Below, piece after piece: positions 53,111-61,621 of a stretch of 64,000 nucleotides of DNA. A program made the position numbers and the translations under genes. The DNA is from Rhodospirillales bacterium. GTDB taxonomy: Bacteria; Pseudomonadota; Alphaproteobacteria; Rhodospirillales; SHVQ01. The stretch spans positions 1 to 64,000 of the forward strand of contig SHVQ01000011.1 in the NCBI GenBank assembly GCA_009694195.1. Direction: 5' to 3'. The stretch's first letter is position 1. Each line of letters opens with the position of its first letter. The notes under the pieces are model-generated. The model did no database searches. It was not told where the DNA came from and saw only the letters and a list, made by a program, of their open reading frames with translations.

Positions 53111-54445
53111 ATGCCGGCATCCGAGAAGAAAGCGTCGCTCAATTCCGAAGAGCTGTTCAAGAAGGCGCGCCAGGTCCTGGCCGGCGGAATTTCGCACGAG
53201 CTCCGCTACGCGGCCCCCTATCCGCAGTATATCGCGCGCGCCAAGGGCTCGCGCATGTGGGATGTGGAAGGCAAGGAATACGTCGACTTCGGCATGGGCA
53301 GCGCGTCCATGCTGCTCGGCCACGGCCACCCGGACGTCGTCAAGGCGATCCAGACGCAGGTGGAGAACGGCGTCTTCCACGCCAACTGCCACGAGGGCGA
53401 AGTCGAATGGGGCCTCTTGGTGCAGGGCATGTTCCCGGCCTCCGAGCGCATCCGCTTCGTCGCCAGCGGCACCGAGGCGACGCTGCTCGCGATCCGCATC
53501 GCCCGCGCATTCTCGGGCAAGAGCAAGGTTCTCCGCTTCGAGACGCAATACAACGGCTGGCACGACTACGTGACCGTCGGCACGGCCGAGCCCTACAACG
53601 AATCCCCGAGCCTCGGGCTGCCGCCGGAAGCGATCTCGTCCACGGTCGTCGTTCCGACCGATGCGGCACGCGTGGAAGACGCGCTGAAGAAGAACCCGGA
53701 CATCGGCACGATCATCTGCGAGGCGTCCGGCGCCTCTTACGGCACGGTTCCGCTGTCCCATCAGTTTCTGCGCGATCTCCGCGCGCTCGCCGACAAGTAC
53801 AAATGCGTGTTCATCCTCGATGAAGTGATCTCCGGTTTCCGCTGGAGCCCGGGCGGCATCCAGGCGCTTTCGGGGGTCAAGCCGGACATGACGACCTACG
53901 CCAAGGTGCTGACCGGCGGGCTTCCGGGCGGCGCCGTCGGCGGGCGCGAGGAGGTTATGCAACTCCTCGATCCGACCGTGAAGTTCAAGGGGAAGCAACC
54001 GGGCGTGACCCACAAGGGCACGTTCAACGGCAACCCGCTCGTCGCTGCGGGCGCCGTCGCCGCGCTCAACATCATCAAGACGGGCAAGCCGCAGAAGCAC
54101 GCCGACGCCATGGCCAAGAAACTGCGCGACGGAATGCAGAAGACCTTGGACGAGCACCAGGTCGCGGGCGTCGTCTACGGCGAGTCTTCGACATTCCATC
54201 TCTACTTCGGCAAAGTCGATCAGCGAGGGCTCGCGGGGCTCACGGCCGCGCAATTCAAGGGCGTGCCCAAGGAAACCGTGAAGGCCTTCCGCAAGGGCCT
54301 GCGCACGCGTGGCGCCGACCTCATGTCCTATCTCGGCGGGGTCACGTCGCTCGCCCACACGGACGACGACATCGGCCGCATGCTCGACATTTTCAAGAGC
54401 ACGATGCAGGACCTGATCAAAGAGGGGCTCGTCGGACGCGCCTGA
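53111..54445 (+). CDS. Class III aminotransferase, GSA-aminomutase-like
   Basis: The 444-residue fold-type I PLP enzyme has the substrate block VASGTEATLLAIRIAR, a dinucleotide-like FILDEVISGFRW and the PLP lysine K265 in TTYAKVLTGGLPGG. This is close to HemL but the context is catabolic, so it may be an aminotransferase for a beta- or omega-amino acid. The start at 53111 has a GAGGAA site upstream. ATG at 53060 would add 17 residues. It is followed by an aldehyde dehydrogenase after a repeat element. Confidence 0.85.
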   Translation: MPASEKKASLNSEELFKKARQVLAGGISHELRYAAPYPQYIARAKGSRMWDVEGKEYVDFGMGSASMLLGHGHPDVVKAIQTQVENGVFHANCHEGEVEWGLLVQGMFPASERIRFVASGTEATLLAIRIARAFSGKSKVLRFETQYNGWHDYVTVGTAEPYNESPSLGLPPEAISSTVVVPTDAARVEDALKKNPDIGTIICEASGASYGTVPLSHQFLRDLRALADKYKCVFILDEVISGFRWSPGGIQALSGVKPDMTTYAKVLTGGLPGGAVGGREEVMQLLDPTVKFKGKQPGVTHKGTFNGNPLVAAGAVAALNIIKTGKPQKHADAMAKKLRDGMQKTLDEHQVAGVVYGESSTFHLYFGKVDQRGLAGLTAAQFKGVPKETVKAFRKGLRTRGADLMSYLGGVTSLAHTDDDIGRMLDIFKSTMQDLIKEGLVGRA

Positions 54446-54469
54446 CGCGACGCGCACCTGTCTTCATGC

Positions 54470-54609
54470 GTCATTCCCGCGTCCTTCGACTCGCGCGCCT
54501 CATCCTGAGGAGCGAAGCGTCTCGAAGGAGAGGCGCGCGGCTCAGGATAAGGCGCGGGAATCCAGTCTTGTAGCTGTAACCTGGACCCCGCGCTTTCGCG
54601 GGGGTGACG
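54470..54609. repeat. Dispersed intergenic repeat, copy B
   Basis: This is the closest match to 3247-3440. It opens with TCATTCCCGCGTCC and has CCTCATCCTGAGGA, TCTCGAAGGAGAGG and GCGGGAATCC. A CCGCGCTTTCGCGG hairpin and a GGGGTGACG end complete it. It lies between two genes on the same strand. Confidence 0.85.
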
Positions 54610-54634
54610 ATTCCGGACTCAAGGAGGGACTTAG

Positions 54635-56104
54635 ATGGCGAGACAGATTCTATTGGGCGGCGCATGGGTCGACGGCAAGGGAAAGCCGTTCAACGGCATC
54701 AATCCCGCCAACGGAAGCGTCATCGACGAGATCGGAACGCCGTCGGTCGAGCAAGTGAACCAGGCCTGCGACGCCGCGTGGACGGCCGCGCGCAAGCCCG
54801 CCTGGCGCAACATGATGGGCCACCAGCGGGCCGCCATCCTCCACCGCGCGGCCGACGTCGTGATGGAGCGGAAGGAATCGCTCGCCCGCGCCCAGATGCT
54901 GGACAACGGCAAGACCATCGGCGAATGCCGCGAGCAGGTCGTCGGCACCGCCGGCATCATCCGCTACTTCGCCGCCGTCTGCGAGACACTTGAGGGCGAA
55001 GTCACGCCGGCCCGCGGCAACTTCATGTCGATGACGGTCTACGAGCCCTTCGGCGTGATCGCCTGCATCACGCCCTACAACTCGCCGCTCACGCTGGGCG
55101 CGCAGAAGCTGGCCGCCGCGCTCGCCGCCGGCAACGGCTGCGTGCTCAAGCCGTCCGAAATCACCACGATCTCCTCGCTCGAGCTCGGCCGCGCGTTCGT
55201 CGATGCCGGCCTGCCGGAGGGCCTCTTGAGCGTGCTGCCCGGAAACCGCGAGGTCGGCCGCGCCATGATCGAGCATCCGAAGACCGGCATGGTCTCCTTC
55301 ACCGGCGGCACGGCGACGGGGCGCGCCATCGCCGAGATGGCGGCGAAGCGCCTGATCCCGGCGCTCCTGGAGCTCGGCGGCAAGTCGCCCAACATCGTCT
55401 TCGAGGACGCGGACCTTGATCTCACGATCCCCGGCATCCCCTACGCGGCCTTCAGCTCCATGGGCCAGTCGTGCACGACGGGCACGCGGCTCTTCGTCCA
55501 GCAATCGATCTTCAAGGACTTTCTCAAGCGTCTGGTCGAGCACACGAGCCGCATCCGGATCGGCCTCCCGCCCGACGAAAAGGCGATGCTGGGCCCGTGC
55601 TCGTCCTTCCGCGACCGCGAGCGGATCGAGGGGTACGTCGCCAAGGGCGTGGCCGAGGGCGGCAAGATCGAGATCGGCGGCAAGCGGCCGGAAGGCGCGG
55701 CGTTCGCCAAGGGCGCCTATTACACGCCGACCATCTTCACCGGCCTCGACAACAACGCGACGCCGTGCCGGGAGGAAATCTTCGGACCCGTGCTGTGCGT
55801 GCTGCCGTTCAAGAACGAAGACGACCTTCTCGCACAGGCGAACGACACGGTCTTCGGCCTCGCCGCGGGCGTCTGGACGCGCGACTTCGGCAAGGCTTGG
55901 CGGACGGCGCGCGCGCTCGACGCCGGCACCGTCTGGATCAACACGTACCGGCAGTCGTCGGTCGCCTGCCCCTTCGGCGGCTTCAAGGAAAGCGGCATCG
56001 GGCGCGAGAAGGGCCCGCAGGGCGTCCGCGTCTACCAGCAGGCGAAGAGCCTCTATTGGGGCCTGGGCGCGCTTCCCTGGCACAAGGATTTGGCGGCGAA
56101 GTGA
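54635..56104 (+). CDS. NAD(P)-dependent aldehyde dehydrogenase
   Basis: The 489-residue ALDH-superfamily enzyme has the Asn site in ITPYNSPL, the general base E246 (LLELGGKSPN) and the catalytic C280 (GQSCTTGTR). Family length is normal. A strong GGAGG site precedes the ATG. It oxidises an aldehyde to an acid. Candidates in this context are a semialdehyde from the preceding aminotransferase or alpha-ketoglutarate semialdehyde from hydroxyproline. The substrate is not decidable from sequence. Confidence 0.92.
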   Translation: MARQILLGGAWVDGKGKPFNGINPANGSVIDEIGTPSVEQVNQACDAAWTAARKPAWRNMMGHQRAAILHRAADVVMERKESLARAQMLDNGKTIGECREQVVGTAGIIRYFAAVCETLEGEVTPARGNFMSMTVYEPFGVIACITPYNSPLTLGAQKLAAALAAGNGCVLKPSEITTISSLELGRAFVDAGLPEGLLSVLPGNREVGRAMIEHPKTGMVSFTGGTATGRAIAEMAAKRLIPALLELGGKSPNIVFEDADLDLTIPGIPYAAFSSMGQSCTTGTRLFVQQSIFKDFLKRLVEHTSRIRIGLPPDEKAMLGPCSSFRDRERIEGYVAKGVAEGGKIEIGGKRPEGAAFAKGAYYTPTIFTGLDNNATPCREEIFGPVLCVLPFKNEDDLLAQANDTVFGLAAGVWTRDFGKAWRTARALDAGTVWINTYRQSSVACPFGGFKESGIGREKGPQGVRVYQQAKSLYWGLGALPWHKDLAAK

Positions 56105-56110
56105 GCCATC

Positions 56111-56157
56111 AGCGGTCAGCCCTCAGCATTCGGGCTGATTGCTGAATGCTGACCGCT
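56111..56157. terminator. Hairpin between convergent ALDH and DLH genes
   Basis: AGCGGTCAG with AGCATTC on the left pair with GAATGCT and GACCGCT on the right (56144-56157), giving a long stem with a small bulge. It lies between two convergent stop codons and can stop transcription in both directions. There is no T run. Confidence 0.6.
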
Positions 56158-56164
56158 CGCTTCC

Positions 56165-57037
56165 TCACGCGACGCCGTGCCGCTGGAACCAGTCCCGGAG
56201 CTTGTCCCAGCCGTCCTTCGCCTGCTCGGCCCGGTAGCTCGGCCGATAGTCGGCGTGGAAGCCGTGGGGCGTGTCCGGGTAGAGAATGATCTTGCTCGAC
56301 TGCTTCGCTGCCTTGAGCGCGTCCCGCATCTTCTCGACCGTGTCGTTGGGGATGCCGGAATCGGCGCCGCCGTAAAGGCCGAGCACATGCCCCTTCAGGT
56401 CCGCCACCACGTCGATGGGGTGCTTCGGGAACATGTCGGACTTGTCGCCAACCAGGCGCCCGTACCAGGCGACGCCGGCCTTCACTTTCGGATTGTGGGC
56501 GGTATAGAGCCAGGTGATGCGGCCGCCCCAGCAGAACCCGGTGACGCCGAGCTTGGAGGCGTTGCCGCCGTCCGTCCCCGACCACTTGGCGGCGGCGTCG
56601 AGGTCGCCCATGACCTGCTTGTCCGGGACCTTGGCCGCGGCGGCGCGGGCGTCGTCGAGGTTCGTCAACTTGCTCACGTCGGCCTGGCGGGCGTAAAGCT
56701 CGGGCGCGACGGCGAGGTAGCCGAGCTTTCCGAAGCGGCGGCAAATGTCCTTGATATGCTCGTGCACGCCGAAGATTTCCTGCACGACCAGCACGACGGG
56801 GAATCCCGACCCCGAGGCGGGCTTGGCGCGGTATGCGGGCATCTGTCCGTCGGCCGTGGGGATCTTCACCTCGCCGGCGGTGAGGCCTTGCGCGTCGGTC
56901 GTGATGGCCTGGGCCGAGACCGGCCCGGTCGCCATCGTGAAGCCGGTCGCGAGCGAAGTGACGACGAAACCGCGCCGCGTCAGCGGAACGGCCGTCCGGG
57001 TCAGACTCAAGATGTCGCTATCGAGATCGTTTGGCAT
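56165..57037 (-). CDS. Dienelactone hydrolase family, Tat-exported
   Basis: The 290-residue protein has a twin-arginine leader ([20 protein letters not shown]) and an alpha/beta hydrolase domain. The catalytic cysteine is in GFCWGGR, the aspartate in [10 protein letters not shown], and the histidine in TPHGFHADY. The Cys nucleophile is typical of dienelactone hydrolases. The Tat signal points to an envelope rather than a cytosolic role, which differs from classical aromatic-degradation DLHs. The substrate is unknown. Confidence 0.88.
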   Translation of the reverse strand: MPNDLDSDILSLTRTAVPLTRRGFVVTSLATGFTMATGPVSAQAITTDAQGLTAGEVKIPTADGQMPAYRAKPASGSGFPVVLVVQEIFGVHEHIKDICRRFGKLGYLAVAPELYARQADVSKLTNLDDARAAAAKVPDKQVMGDLDAAAKWSGTDGGNASKLGVTGFCWGGRITWLYTAHNPKVKAGVAWYGRLVGDKSDMFPKHPIDVVADLKGHVLGLYGGADSGIPNDTVEKMRDALKAAKQSSKIILYPDTPHGFHADYRPSYRAEQAKDGWDKLRDWFQRHGVA

Positions 57038-57159
57038 GGGTTGGCCTCCCTTGGGTTCGCTCCGGCCATGATACAGCCGCCCGTTGCAGGATCAACAGAG
57101 GGCGGTTTCCGGGGAGCGGATTCGCCGTTACAAACCCGTGAGCCGGACACGCGACCCAG

Positions 57160-57238
57160 TCATTCCCGCGCAAGCGGGAATCCAGGGACGCAAGATCCGT
57201 CGCTCGCCCCTGGACTCCGCGACTTCGCGGGGGTGACG
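57160..57238. repeat. Dispersed intergenic repeat, short form
   Basis: ATTCCCGC-GCAA-GCGGGAAT (57162-57181) forms a perfect 8-bp hairpin. It is followed by a CCCCTGGACTCC block and a GACTTCGCGGGGGTGACG end like copy B. It lies between the divergent DLH and amidohydrolase genes, so it may also carry promoter elements. Confidence 0.75.
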
Positions 57239-57312
57239 GCTCTGGCCCTTGCCTCCCGTTGGCTTCCGCCGTTAACGTGTCGCGCACAGAACATCATCTG
57301 GAAACATCCTCT

Positions 57313-58623
57313 ATGGCTGGGCAGCGTTCTTGGACGGATGAGCTTTCTCGCGCGCTCGACACTGAAATGGCGCTCGCGGATAGGCTCTTTCGGAAGCTGA
57401 AGGAACGGACCGGCAATCCGTCCGGCAAGGGCGTCGTGCGGGACTCCTACGGCAAGGGCGAGCAGATCGCCCACGAGATATGCACGGAAGCCGCGCGCGC
57501 GCTCGATTTGGACGTGTCGACCGATTTCGCCGGCAATCTCTATATGACGCTGCCGGGAGAGGATCGGGCGGCCCCTGCGTGGTTCACGGGCTCGCATTTG
57601 GATTCGGTGCCGAGCGGCGGCAACTATGACGGCGCGGCCGGCGTCGTCGCCGGGCTCGCGGCGCTCGCCGCATTCCGCCGCGCGGGAACGAAACTAGCGC
57701 GCGACGTCACCGTCGTCGGCACGCGCGCCGAGGAGGTCGGGAGCTGGTTCACGGGCCGCCACAGCGGCCATGTCGGCAGCCGCGCGGCCCTCGGGCTCTT
57801 CTCCGAGGAAGAGCTCGATTCCGCGGTTCGCCAGGACACCGGCCTCAGCATGCGCCGGCACATGGAACAGTCGGGGTTCGATCCCAAGGCCCTCTTCGCC
57901 AGCCCGCCGCACCTTGCCCCGTCGCGCCTCAAGGGCTGGGTCGAGCTGCATATCGAACAGGGGCCGGTCTTGGAGCGCGAAGGCTACCCGGTCGGCGTTG
58001 TCACGGGAATTCGCGGGACAGTGCGCGCGCGCGACGCGGCCTGCATCGGCGCGTACACGCACTCCGGCGCCGTGCCACGCGAATACCGGCAGGACGCCGT
58101 GATCGCGGCCGCCGACTTCATCGGCGCGATGGACCAGGCGTGGGAGCGCGTCCTCGCGAGAGGAGGCGATCTCGTCTTCACGGTCGGCAAGCTTTATACG
58201 GACGCGAGCGTCCACGCACTCTCGAAGGTGCCGGGCGAAGTGCGCTTCTGCATCGATCTTCGCAGCCAGGACGAGACCGTGCTCCAGGAGATGGCGGAGC
58301 TGGTTCAGCGCCACGCGCAGGCGATCGGAAAAAAGCGCCGCGTGCGGTTCGAGATCGGGCCTGTGTCCACGCAGCATCCCGCGGTCATGGATGCGACGTT
58401 TCGCCGCACGCTCATGGAGGGATGCCGGGCCCTCGGGATCGCCGCCATGGATATCCCGAGCGGCGCCGGCCACGACGCTGCCGAGTTCGCCCACGTGGGC
58501 GTGCCCGCCGCCATGATCTTCGTCCGCAACGCCAACGGCAGCCACAACCCGGACGAGGCCATGGAGATGGACGACTTCGCGCTCGCCACGCGTCTGCTCG
58601 CCTGGTTTTTCACCACCCGATAA
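57313..58623 (+). CDS. M20-type carbamoylase / allantoate amidohydrolase-like
   Basis: The 436-residue zinc hydrolase has GSHLDSVPSGGNYDGAAGV, GTRAEEVGSWF, HIEQGPVLE and SGAGHDAAEFAH, the layout of N-carbamoyl-L-amino-acid hydrolases and allantoate amidohydrolases. These release ammonia and CO2 from N-carbamoyl or ureido compounds. The start at 57313 gives the normal N-terminus. It begins a run of four same-strand genes with two dehydrogenases and SirB1 behind it (gaps 25, 18 and 15 bp). Confidence 0.9.
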   Translation: MAGQRSWTDELSRALDTEMALADRLFRKLKERTGNPSGKGVVRDSYGKGEQIAHEICTEAARALDLDVSTDFAGNLYMTLPGEDRAAPAWFTGSHLDSVPSGGNYDGAAGVVAGLAALAAFRRAGTKLARDVTVVGTRAEEVGSWFTGRHSGHVGSRAALGLFSEEELDSAVRQDTGLSMRRHMEQSGFDPKALFASPPHLAPSRLKGWVELHIEQGPVLEREGYPVGVVTGIRGTVRARDAACIGAYTHSGAVPREYRQDAVIAAADFIGAMDQAWERVLARGGDLVFTVGKLYTDASVHALSKVPGEVRFCIDLRSQDETVLQEMAELVQRHAQAIGKKRRVRFEIGPVSTQHPAVMDATFRRTLMEGCRALGIAAMDIPSGAGHDAAEFAHVGVPAAMIFVRNANGSHNPDEAMEMDDFALATRLLAWFFTTR

Positions 58624-58648
58624 TCACGACATTGAGGGGCATCCCGGC

Positions 58649-59668
58649 ATGAAAGTCCTGCTGAACTGGTTTCCCAAAGAAGCGGAAATCAAGCGTGTCC
58701 GCGACAAGCTGCCGAAGGGCACGGCGGTAATCTCGCCGAAACCGCGGGATGTTCTGTCTCCCTATGAAGTCACGTATGAAGACGATGTCGACATCGTCAA
58801 GGACGTCGACATCATCGTCGCCCGCGTGGTGCCGCCGGGCATCTGGGAGAAGGCGGAGAACATGAAGGCGCTCGTCTGGCTGCACGCGGGCTGCGACGAG
58901 CTCGACCTCGCCATGCTGAAGCGGCGCGGCATCCTGGTCGCCAACAATCGCGGCGCCAATGCGTCCGCCGTCGCCGAGCATGCGATGGCCCTGGTCCTCG
59001 CGATTGCGAAGAAGATCGTGATGAAACACAACAATGTCCGCGCCGCAAAATGGACGGCCTTCTGGGAGACCGAAAATCAGGGCGTGCTGCTCGAAGGCAA
59101 GACCATGGCCGTCCTCGGCTTGGGCGAGATCGGCCTCCGCGTCGCCCGCCAGGCGAAAGCATTCGACATGCGCGTGATCGGCATCCGCCGCAATTCTGAG
59201 AAACCGGCGGCCAATGTCGATGCGGTCTACGGGCCGAAGGACCTCCACCGCGTTCTCGGCGAGGCCGATGTCGTCGTTCTGGCGACTCCACTCACCAAGG
59301 AGACGCTCGGCTTCATCGATGCGGCGGCATTGGCCGTGATGAAGCCGACGGCCCTCCTCGTCAACATCGCGCGCGGCAATCTCGTGCAGGAGTATCCCCT
59401 TTATCGCGCGCTCACCGAGGGCCGGCTGGCAGGGCTGGCGACCGACGTCTGGTGGAACTACACGAACGCGATTCCCGCCACCTATCATTTCCCGGTGCCG
59501 TCGCGGACGAACCTCCAACACCTTCCGAACGTGATCGGAAGCGGCGACCAGGCGGCACGCGTGCGCGAAGTCCTCGACCGTCACATCGACTGGGCGACCG
59601 AGAGCGTGGCCGAATTCATCGCGACCGGACGGATGAAGCGCCAGATCAACCTCGATCTCGGATACTGA
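58649..59668 (+). CDS. D-2-hydroxyacid dehydrogenase-like, noncanonical site, paralogue 1
   Basis: The 339-residue protein has an NAD-binding Rossmann motif (MAVLGLGEIGLRVA) and the substrate arginine in NIARGNL. The usual catalytic pair is missing. Where family members have DVFE, this has DVWW (residues 267-270), and where they have TPH it has SGD (298-300). So the Glu and His are replaced. It may use another residue, or bind rather than catalyse. It is one of a tandem pair and different from the pair at 25655-27723. Confidence 0.85.
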   Translation: MKVLLNWFPKEAEIKRVRDKLPKGTAVISPKPRDVLSPYEVTYEDDVDIVKDVDIIVARVVPPGIWEKAENMKALVWLHAGCDELDLAMLKRRGILVANNRGANASAVAEHAMALVLAIAKKIVMKHNNVRAAKWTAFWETENQGVLLEGKTMAVLGLGEIGLRVARQAKAFDMRVIGIRRNSEKPAANVDAVYGPKDLHRVLGEADVVVLATPLTKETLGFIDAAALAVMKPTALLVNIARGNLVQEYPLYRALTEGRLAGLATDVWWNYTNAIPATYHFPVPSRTNLQHLPNVIGSGDQAARVREVLDRHIDWATESVAEFIATGRMKRQINLDLGY

Positions 59669-59686
59669 CGGGAGGCGCGAACGGTC

Positions 59687-60709
59687 ATGAAAGTCCTCCT
59701 CACCTGGTTCCCTCCGGCCGACGAGCTCCAGCGGATTCGTGCCGGGCTGCCCGCGGGCACGGCGGTCGTGGCGCCGAAGCCGCGCCCCGTGCTGTCGCCC
59801 TACGAGGTCAGCGCCGCCGATATCGCCGATCACATCGGAGATGCGGACGTGATCGTCGGACAGGTCATGCCCGCCGGTTCGTGGGAGAAGGCCAAGCAGC
59901 TCAAGGCCCTCGTCTGGCTCCACACGGGCGTCCAGGAGATGCCGTTCCAGCTCCTGAAGGAGCGCGGGATCCAGCTCGCCAATACCAAAGGGGCGAACGA
60001 TATCCCGGTCGCCGAGCATGCGTTCGCGTTGATCATGACGCTGGCGAAGAAGTTGATCGTCCGCCACGAGAACGTGCTCGAGGCCCGCTGGACGGCGTTC
60101 TGGGAGCCCGAGAACCAGGGCATGCTGCTCGAAGGCAAGACCATGGCGATCGTCGGTCTCGGCACCATCGGGACCAAGATCGCGAAGCGCGCCAAGGCCT
60201 TCGACATGCGGGTCGTGGGGCTGCGCCGGCACCCGGAGAAGGGCGGCAGCGAATTCGTCGATGCCCTCTACGGGCCGAAGGACCTCCACACGATGCTCGG
60301 CGAGGGCGATATCGTCGTGGTGGTCACGCCGCTGACCGAGGAGACGACCGGGTTCATCGACGACGCGGCCATCCGGGCCATGAAACCGGGCGCCCTGCTC
60401 ATCAACATCGGGCGCGGCAATCTGATCCAGGAGCATCCTCTTTCCGTGGCGCTCACGGAGGGGCGGATCGGCGGGTTCGCGTCCGACGTCTGGTGGCATT
60501 ACATAAACGCGATCCCGTCGACCTATCACTTCCCGACGCCGTCGCGGACGAACATGCAGCACCTCCCGAACGTGGTGTGCACGGGCGACCAGGCCTCGCG
60601 CGTTCCGGAGACCCGCGGGCGCATGATCGCGATGGCGATCGAAAGTACTGCCGCGTTCATTCGGGGCGAGACGATGCCGCGCAGCGTCAACCTTGACCTT
60701 GGCTACTAG
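59687..60709 (+). CDS. D-2-hydroxyacid dehydrogenase-like, noncanonical site, paralogue 2
   Basis: The 340-residue tandem paralogue of the preceding gene has MAIVGLGTIGTKIA and NIGRGNL. The same substitutions occur at the active site: DVWWHYINAIP in place of DVFExEP, and a TGDQ in place of TPH. That both copies share these changes means the site was altered before duplication and has been kept, so the protein is probably functional. A GGAGG site precedes the ATG 18 bp after the first copy. Confidence 0.85.
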   Translation: MKVLLTWFPPADELQRIRAGLPAGTAVVAPKPRPVLSPYEVSAADIADHIGDADVIVGQVMPAGSWEKAKQLKALVWLHTGVQEMPFQLLKERGIQLANTKGANDIPVAEHAFALIMTLAKKLIVRHENVLEARWTAFWEPENQGMLLEGKTMAIVGLGTIGTKIAKRAKAFDMRVVGLRRHPEKGGSEFVDALYGPKDLHTMLGEGDIVVVVTPLTEETTGFIDDAAIRAMKPGALLINIGRGNLIQEHPLSVALTEGRIGGFASDVWWHYINAIPSTYHFPTPSRTNMQHLPNVVCTGDQASRVPETRGRMIAMAIESTAAFIRGETMPRSVNLDLGY

Positions 60710-60724
60710 AGGGCGTTTCGCCTG

Positions 60725-61552
60725 ATGGATCGGCCCGCGCTTCTCGCGCACCTGCGGAATGTCGGCGCGGCCCCCGGCGCGCAGGTCGATATCGCGGACA
60801 CGGCGCTTGTCCTGGCTGCGCTCGACCGCCCGGACGCCGATATCGCCACCTACCGCCGCTACCTCGCGGCGCTTGCGGAGGAAACGGTCAAGCAAGCGCC
60901 GGCGCGCATGCCGCTTCCGGAGCGCGCCGCGATCCTCGCCCAGGTCATTTACCGGGATCACGGGTTTTCGGGCGACACCGAGACCTACGAGGATGTGCAG
61001 AACGCCAATTTGATTCGCGTCATCGACCGCCGCAAGGGGCTGCCGGTCGCGCTCGGCATCCTCTGCATGCATGCGGCCCGCGCGTGCGGCTGGGAGATCG
61101 AGGGGTTGAACTTTCCGTCCCACTTCCTGATCCAGCTCTCCCAGGCCGGCGACCGCCTGATCGTCGATCCCTTCAACGGCGCGCGCCCGATGGACGCGCC
61201 CGCGCTGCGGCAGCGTCTCAAGGAGGTGATGGGCAGCGGAGCGGAATTAAAGGCGGACGACTGCGCCGCCGTCCACGACCGCGACATCCTTTTGCGGCTG
61301 CAGAACAACATCAAGGTCCGCGCGCTACAGAAGGACGACTTCGCACGCGCGGCAGGCGTCGTGGAAAGCATGATGGCGCTGGCACCCGTTTCGCCGGGTT
61401 TGATGCAGGAATTCGCCGTTCTGCAGGCCCGGCAGGGCAACATGAAGCGGGCCATCGAGACAGCCGAAGCGCTCCTTGCGTGGAACCTCCCGGCGGGCGA
61501 GCATGGTGCCGTTCAGGAGCTCTTGCGCCGGTTGAAGGGCAGCCTGCACTGA
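60725..61552 (+). CDS. SirB1-family transglutaminase-like/TPR protein
   Basis: The 275-residue SirB1 (YchA) protein has the conserved core ENANLIRVIDRRKGLPV-like stretch (here NANLIRVIDRRKGLPVALG) and GLNFPSHFLIQL. A C-terminal helical region follows (TPR-like, from about residue 195). SirB1-type proteins have a transglutaminase-like fold and no settled biochemical role. It begins 15 bp after the second dehydrogenase and closes the run. Confidence 0.88.
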   Translation: MDRPALLAHLRNVGAAPGAQVDIADTALVLAALDRPDADIATYRRYLAALAEETVKQAPARMPLPERAAILAQVIYRDHGFSGDTETYEDVQNANLIRVIDRRKGLPVALGILCMHAARACGWEIEGLNFPSHFLIQLSQAGDRLIVDPFNGARPMDAPALRQRLKEVMGSGAELKADDCAAVHDRDILLRLQNNIKVRALQKDDFARAAGVVESMMALAPVSPGLMQEFAVLQARQGNMKRAIETAEALLAWNLPAGEHGAVQELLRRLKGSLH

Positions 61553-61556
61553 TTTT

Positions 61557-61614
61557 CGTCGTTCCCGCGCAAGCGGGAACCCAGGTCTGGACTCCCGCTT
61601 TCGCGGGAGTGGCG
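61557..61614. repeat. Dispersed intergenic repeat, short form with two hairpins
   Basis: GTTCCCGC-GCAA-GCGGGAAC (61561-61580) and ACTCCCGC-TTTC-GCGGGAGT (61591-61610) are two perfect 8-bp hairpins with a CCAGGTCTGG block between. It lies between convergent sirB1 and the epimerase, so a terminator role is plausible. Confidence 0.85.
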
Positions 61615-61621
61615 ACTACGC

